In this document: piece by piece, positions 53,851-57,764 of the stretch
Layout of the letters: each line of letters starts with the position of its first letter
Position numbering within the stretch: the first letter of the stretch is position 1
NCBI RefSeq assembly: GCF_031157315.1
Contig: NZ_JAVIFU010000045.1
Span: 1-57,764 of the forward strand
Length of the DNA stretch: 57,764 nt
Origin: Paenibacillus sp. LHD-38
GTDB lineage: Bacteria; Bacillota; Bacilli; Paenibacillales; Paenibacillaceae
Direction of reading: 5' to 3'
The notes under the pieces: generated by a model
The model's database searches: none
Told to the model about the DNA's origin: nothing
What the model saw: only the letters and a program-made list of their open reading frames with translations
Position numbers and translations under genes: made by a program

Positions 53851-55251
53851 TTAAGGAATTAAGATAACTTCAATTACAGCGCCAGTTTCGGCGCCTTTGG
53901 GACCGGACGGAATAACAGCCAACCCTTCAGCCTCCGCAATAGAGGCCATCATGCTTGATTTGGAGAAGGCAAGCGGATCAGCAAGCAAGCTTCCATCTGA
54001 ATCGCTGACCAAGCGAGTTCGAACGAAACGATCATGCGGGCTTGGCTTGTCTACAGCTGTTAGCAGCTTTGCCGTTACCTTTCGCGGCAGTGCCTCCATA
54101 ACGCCTTGAATACGAAGCAGAGCCGGTCGAACGAATAATTCAAAACCGACAAAGCACGCTCCCGGATTGCCCGATAAAGCAAAAAGAAGCTTCCCGCCAA
54201 TCACGGCTGCGGACGTCGGGCTTCCCGGCCTCATCGCGACGCGGTCAAAGAGGACCTCCGTAGCCGCCCGATTATAAGAGGCCGTTGAGTACCCACCTTC
54301 CGTCAAGACGTCCGTTGTATTACTATTCCGTTCCATCGTCTGGAAGCTGCTGCCGTTCTTTATCGCGCGAAAGAGGTCAGCCATCACATCATAATCCCCC
54401 ACCGACACGCCTCCGGTTGTCACAATCAGGTCGGCAGTATTCCATGCGCTCGCCAGCGCCGCTTCAATCGCTTGAGGCTCGTCCGGCAGCGAGCCCCACA
54501 CAATCGGCTCCGCGCCGCTCTGCTCGATCATTGCCGCGACCATACAGCTGTTGCTGTCGCGGATCCGGCCCGGCGCCAGCGCCGCCCCAACCGGCAGCAA
54601 TTCGCTGCCGGTTGCGAACACCGCTACGCGCGGGCGCTTCTGCACGGCCACCTCGGCATAGCCGAAGGTGCCTAGCAGCGCCACATGGCCCGGCCGCACA
54701 AGCGTGCCGGGCACAGCCAATGCGCCCCCAAGGCGAAACTCCTCGCCTTGGGGCGCTATATGCTGGCCTGCGGCACCGGCATGCTTGATCAGCACCGCTG
54801 GAGCGCCTCCATCCAGCAGGGCTTCCGCGGTCTGCTCCAGCATCACGACCGCGTCAGCCCCTTCAGGCACAGCCGCGCCGGTCATAATGCGCACGGCAGT
54901 GCCCTTCTGCACGGCCGCGAGGGCGAGTCCGCCCGCCGCAACCGCGTCAACAACGCGCAGCATCGCCGAGTGCTCCGGCGTCGCTGCCGCGATATCAGCC
55001 GCGCGCACGGCGTAGCCGTCGAGGCCCGAGCGCGCGAAAGGCGGCCAATCGCAGGTCGCAACTATCGTTTGCGCCAGCCTCCGGCCGCCAGCGGCCCGCA
55101 GCGGCACGAACTCGCTGCCGAGGACCAGCCCATCGGCCGCAGCCAACGTGCGCCGCTGCGCCTCTTCTACCTTCACAGCGCGCCGATTAAATCGGCTTTC
55201 CTTCTCCCTCTCGCCCGCTCCGTTGCCTCCAACCTTTTTCATCGCCATCAC
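53851..55251 (-). CDS. moeA: Molybdopterin molybdenumtransferase MoeA
   Basis: Inserts molybdate into adenylylated molybdopterin, the last shared step of molybdenum cofactor synthesis, 466 residues. MoeA domains I-IV are visible: SGLDGYAVRAADI (about 68-80), IMTGAAVPEGADAVVMLEQ (about 122-140), VAVFATGSELLPVG and the TTGGVSVGDYD motif (about 280-290), then LFALSGNPGACFVGFELFV. The 5' third is more GC-rich than the rest. It diverges from mobB. An insertion at NGSSFQTMERNSNTTDVLTE lies between domain III segments. Confidence 0.93.
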   Translation of the reverse strand: MMAMKKVGGNGAGEREKESRFNRRAVKVEEAQRRTLAAADGLVLGSEFVPLRAAGGRRLAQTIVATCDWPPFARSGLDGYAVRAADIAAATPEHSAMLRVVDAVAAGGLALAAVQKGTAVRIMTGAAVPEGADAVVMLEQTAEALLDGGAPAVLIKHAGAAGQHIAPQGEEFRLGGALAVPGTLVRPGHVALLGTFGYAEVAVQKRPRVAVFATGSELLPVGAALAPGRIRDSNSCMVAAMIEQSGAEPIVWGSLPDEPQAIEAALASAWNTADLIVTTGGVSVGDYDVMADLFRAIKNGSSFQTMERNSNTTDVLTEGGYSTASYNRAATEVLFDRVAMRPGSPTSAAVIGGKLLFALSGNPGACFVGFELFVRPALLRIQGVMEALPRKVTAKLLTAVDKPSPHDRFVRTRLVSDSDGSLLADPLAFSKSSMMASIAEAEGLAVIPSGPKGAETGAVIEVILIP

Positions 55252-55365
55252 CCGCTCCTATAGCCGCTAACTGAACATAAACAGCAGCTTATTCAGCATT
55301 CATTTTACAATGTATGTTAAACTATTGGCAATTACGGTCATTATGCCCTCATGAAGGAGAACGCC

Positions 55366-55866
55366 ATGCCACTCATAGTTCAAATCGTCGGATACAAAAA
55401 CACCGGCAAAACCACATTGGTTTGCCGGCTGACAGAGCGTTATAAACAAGCAGGATATAAGGTCGGGACAATTAAGCGCGATGCGCATGATTTTCAAATT
55501 GATACGCCCGGAACCGATACTTGGAAGCATCAAGAGGCCGGGGCAGATATAACGGCTATCACTTCCTCCGAACGCACTGCGGTTATGATGCGCTATAACG
55601 TTCCGCTGGATCAGTTGATTGCTCAAATGTCCGAAGTGGATGTTATCCTTATCGAAGGCTTCAAAGAAGCCGCCTATCCCAAAATCATTATGGTTCGGTC
55701 AGCGCAGGATTTGGAGCTGCTGCAAACGCTGCAAAACCCGCTTGCGGCCGCCGTCTGGCCCGAGGCCATGCTTACATCGTCAGCCGGCATAGCTCTAACC
55801 GCAATTGATGTCAATCAAATCGATCAGCTTTTCCAAAAGGCGCAATCGTTATCGCTCGCTACTTAA
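55366..55866 (+). CDS. mobB: Molybdopterin-guanine dinucleotide biosynthesis protein MobB
   Basis: GTP-binding accessory protein of cofactor maturation, 166 residues. The P loop is GYKNTGKTTL (about residues 8-17), followed by GTIKRDAHDFQIDTPGTDT and DVILIEGFK, all family hallmarks. The ATG at 55366 has AAGGAGAACGCC upstream; the frame opens five codons earlier at an ATG without a site. It is divergent from moeA, with which it acts. Confidence 0.93.
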   Translation: MPLIVQIVGYKNTGKTTLVCRLTERYKQAGYKVGTIKRDAHDFQIDTPGTDTWKHQEAGADITAITSSERTAVMMRYNVPLDQLIAQMSEVDVILIEGFKEAAYPKIIMVRSAQDLELLQTLQNPLAAAVWPEAMLTSSAGIALTAIDVNQIDQLFQKAQSLSLAT

Positions 55867-55874
55867 GGCTTTTA

Positions 55875-56543
55875 TTAGTCTGCAATTCCTTGTTTAAGTG
55901 CATAAATAGCTGCCTGCGTACGGTCATCCACATCGAGTTTATTAAAAATATTCGTAATATGGAATTTGACGGTTTTCACGCCGATGAACAGCTCGTCGGC
56001 GATTTCCTGGTTCGATCTTCCCTGTGCTACCCGCTTCAGTACATCCATTTCGCGGTCCGTCAGTTCATCATGCAGCGGAGCTTGCTTCAGCTGCTTCGGC
56101 TGCCGGAAGCGGTTCATCATCTTCGCGGCCACTTGGGATTCCAACACGGACTGACCGCGCGCTGCGGCACGTATCGCATCCGCAATTTCCGTCGCCCGCG
56201 ATGTTTTCAGTAAATAGCTGAACGCTCCTGCTTCTATGACGGGATACAGCTTGCTGTCATCCAAGTAACTCGTTAATACGATGACTTTGCAATCTGGGTA
56301 AAGCTCAAGCAGCTTTGCTGTGGTCTCCACGCCATCCATGCCGTCCATCACCAAATCCATTAGAACAACATCAGGTCTGTACGCCTGTGCTAATCGAATG
56401 CCATCCATCCCGTTGCTAGCTTCACCCACAACCTCGATGCCGTCCTCTGTGTCCAGCACCGCCGCAAGTCCGATCCGCACCATTTCGTGATCATCGACGA
56501 GCAGAACCTTTATTGGTTGACTCAATTGCTCCATTGCCTCCAC
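55875..56543 (-). CDS. liaR: NarL/LuxR-family response regulator
   Basis: Response regulator, 222 residues. The receiver has LLVDDHEMVRIGL, the acceptor Asp in VVLMDLVMDGMDG near residue 61, and the LuxR helix-turn-helix at about 155-220 (LTDREMDVLKRVAQGRSNQE, VKTVKFHITNIFNKLDV). The partner kinase lies 55 bases upstream. The pair resembles LiaR/LiaS, which responds to cell-envelope stress. The frame start is a GTG at 56543; an ATG three codons in has GGAGG too close to be usual. Confidence 0.85.
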   Translation of the reverse strand: MEAMEQLSQPIKVLLVDDHEMVRIGLAAVLDTEDGIEVVGEASNGMDGIRLAQAYRPDVVLMDLVMDGMDGVETTAKLLELYPDCKVIVLTSYLDDSKLYPVIEAGAFSYLLKTSRATEIADAIRAAARGQSVLESQVAAKMMNRFRQPKQLKQAPLHDELTDREMDVLKRVAQGRSNQEIADELFIGVKTVKFHITNIFNKLDVDDRTQAAIYALKQGIAD

Positions 56544-56598
56544 ACCTCACACCGCCTCTTATTAAAAAATTAAGCTCTGGTATCCGTTACCCTTATTC

Positions 56599-57603
56599 CT
56601 ACAGCTCTCTCTGCCCGTCAGCAGGAATCCAAATTTGAATGACCGTCCCCTCGCCGGGCTTCGATAGCATTTTCAATGAGCCTCCGAGCTCAAGAACCCG
56701 CTCTTCCATCGTGAGCAGTCCGTAGGAGGTTTGCTTCTTCGCCTCTAGATCAAAACCCACGCCGCTGTCCTGCAGGCTCATATGCACTTGATTGCCAGAA
56801 CGGATAAGCTTGATAGTCATACTGTCCGCTTTGGAATGCCTGAGCGTATTAGACAAAGCCTCCTGAGCGATGCGGAACAGATGATCCTCTGCATTTGGTA
56901 AGAGAATGATCGTATCGTCTACCTCGAGCGTTATCGTCATTGGTACTTTTTGCTTCAGCTCATCCACCAGCACGGTAAGCGCCTGTCCCAGATTTTTTCC
57001 GTCCAAGTGGACAGGCCGAAGATGAAGCAGCAGCGCGCGCATCTCTGATTGCGCAACGGCAGCCATTTCTTCAATAAGCTGTACCTGACGCTTCGCCCGC
57101 TCCCAGTCCCGGTCAATCGTGCGGCTGACAGCAGTCGCCGTCATGGAAATGGCAAATAACTGCTGGCTAACCGCATCATGAAGCTCGCGTGCGAGCCGCT
57201 GACGCTCCTCGATCACAGCCGTAAATTTAACTTTCTCCGTCCAATTGGGATCGACCTGCTCTTGCTCCGAAATTTCGTTGTCTGTCTTCTCGCCGTTGCT
57301 GAGCGTGACACTAAATCGACGCTTCACTTGCTGCTCGGTCAGCCGCTTCAGCGATTCCTTCAGTCTAGAGTTTTGCAAATAGCCGTTTAAAGCAGCCGCT
57401 GCAAGTCCCGCCCCGACAATAGTCAAACCGATGACCGCCCATTTCCCCTGAAGCGTGAACATTTCAACGTAACCGATCCCCTGCAGTACGATTACCACCA
57501 AGCTGATAATAATCAGCAGCCACAGAACCGTTTCCGTTGCATTTTTTCTGCGGGCCGCATGATTCGGCTGGTCCCTTTTATTGCCTTGCTCCATACGGCT
57601 CAC
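56599..57603 (-). CDS. liaS: LiaS-like sensor histidine kinase
   Basis: Membrane kinase of 334 residues, two close N-terminal membrane segments (VLWLLIIISLVVIVLQGIGY and KWAVIGLTIVGAGLAAAAL) and little extracellular part, typical of intramembrane-sensing kinases. The HisKA_3 box is ERQRLARELHDAVSQQLFAI, with His near residue 146, and the ATPase boxes follow (DSGVGFDLEAK, SYGLLTMEERV). A liaF gene, if present, would lie beyond the window edge. Confidence 0.85.
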   Translation of the reverse strand: MSRMEQGNKRDQPNHAARRKNATETVLWLLIIISLVVIVLQGIGYVEMFTLQGKWAVIGLTIVGAGLAAAALNGYLQNSRLKESLKRLTEQQVKRRFSVTLSNGEKTDNEISEQEQVDPNWTEKVKFTAVIEERQRLARELHDAVSQQLFAISMTATAVSRTIDRDWERAKRQVQLIEEMAAVAQSEMRALLLHLRPVHLDGKNLGQALTVLVDELKQKVPMTITLEVDDTIILLPNAEDHLFRIAQEALSNTLRHSKADSMTIKLIRSGNQVHMSLQDSGVGFDLEAKKQTSYGLLTMEERVLELGGSLKMLSKPGEGTVIQIWIPADGQREL

Positions 57604-57764
57604 TTCCTTCTCTGTACTATTTTAACCTTTATTGTATTCTTATGTACTCAAACTTCGCAGAGCGAAAATAAGCTTAAACCCTTGATATATCACGCTGCTC
57701 GAAGATAATTATTCATCTCTTGCAAAATAGAAAACACCACTTCAGTTTGGTATAGTGATTGTGT
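57604..57764. other. Right edge, no gene seen
   Basis: 161 bases upstream of the kinase gene. They probably hold its promoter or the end of a further gene, but no clear box or frame was found. Confidence 0.3.

Noticed and set aside
54285..55263. Long plus-strand frames opposite moeA
   Set aside because: They arise from the high GC content of the moeA 5' third; the sequences are Arg/Pro/Ser-rich and match no family.

Overview
The window looks like a chromosomal segment of a spore-forming Bacillales species, most likely Paenibacillus or a close relative. The reasons are the neighbouring sspI (spore protein), ysgA-type rRNA methylase and ktrA genes, the opuA osmoprotectant operon with a GbsR-type regulator, a liaSR pair, and many YesM/YesN/YesS-type sugar regulators with LplB/LplC-type permeases. 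No rRNA or tRNA gene and no CRISPR array was seen. All calls come from reading the sequence; no database search was run.

Region 1 (about 1-29,200) is a plant cell-wall locus aimed at rhamnogalacturonan I and its arabinan side chains. It holds a GH127 beta-L-arabinofuranosidase divergent from an AraC regulator, a GH78 alpha-L-rhamnosidase, a 2,080-residue secreted protein that joins a CE12-type acetylesterase to a PL11-type rhamnogalacturonan lyase, a GH105 unsaturated rhamnogalacturonyl hydrolase, and a GH51 alpha-L-arabinofuranosidase. Two complete importers (two permeases and one lipoprotein each, no ATPase) bring in oligosaccharides. One is headed by a membrane-bound AraC regulator, the other is followed by a YesM/YesN two-component pair. 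Three gene remnants (permease tail, rhamnosidase tail, possible GH10-like tail) show past gene loss here.

Region 2 (29,550-36,860) is housekeeping and stress: TrmH-family methyltransferase, KtrA, SspI, an orphan PhnM, and a GbsR-family regulator divergent from opuAA-opuAB-opuAC.

Region 3 (36,743-42,483) is an inserted mobile block. It begins with three overlapping Tn554-type genes (two tyrosine recombinases and a small TnpC-like protein). It ends with a small array of two one-gene units (a membrane protein and a GNAT acetyltransferase), each bracketed by copies of a 20-23 base direct repeat and separated by hairpin terminators. The two outer edges of the block are the exact complementary halves of one rho-independent terminator, so the block appears to have landed in the loop of the bidirectional terminator that lay between convergent opuAC and the oxidoreductase gene. 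This split terminator and the repeat-bracketed units are the most unusual content of the window.

Region 4 (42,532-57,764) holds a LacI-Gfo/Idh/MocA-ThuA-Gfo/Idh/MocA sugar operon with a very clear promoter and operator, then a MurG-type glycosyltransferase, prfC, zwf, a YwmB-family gene, two lineage-specific hypothetical genes, moeA and mobB (molybdenum cofactor), and liaR-liaS.
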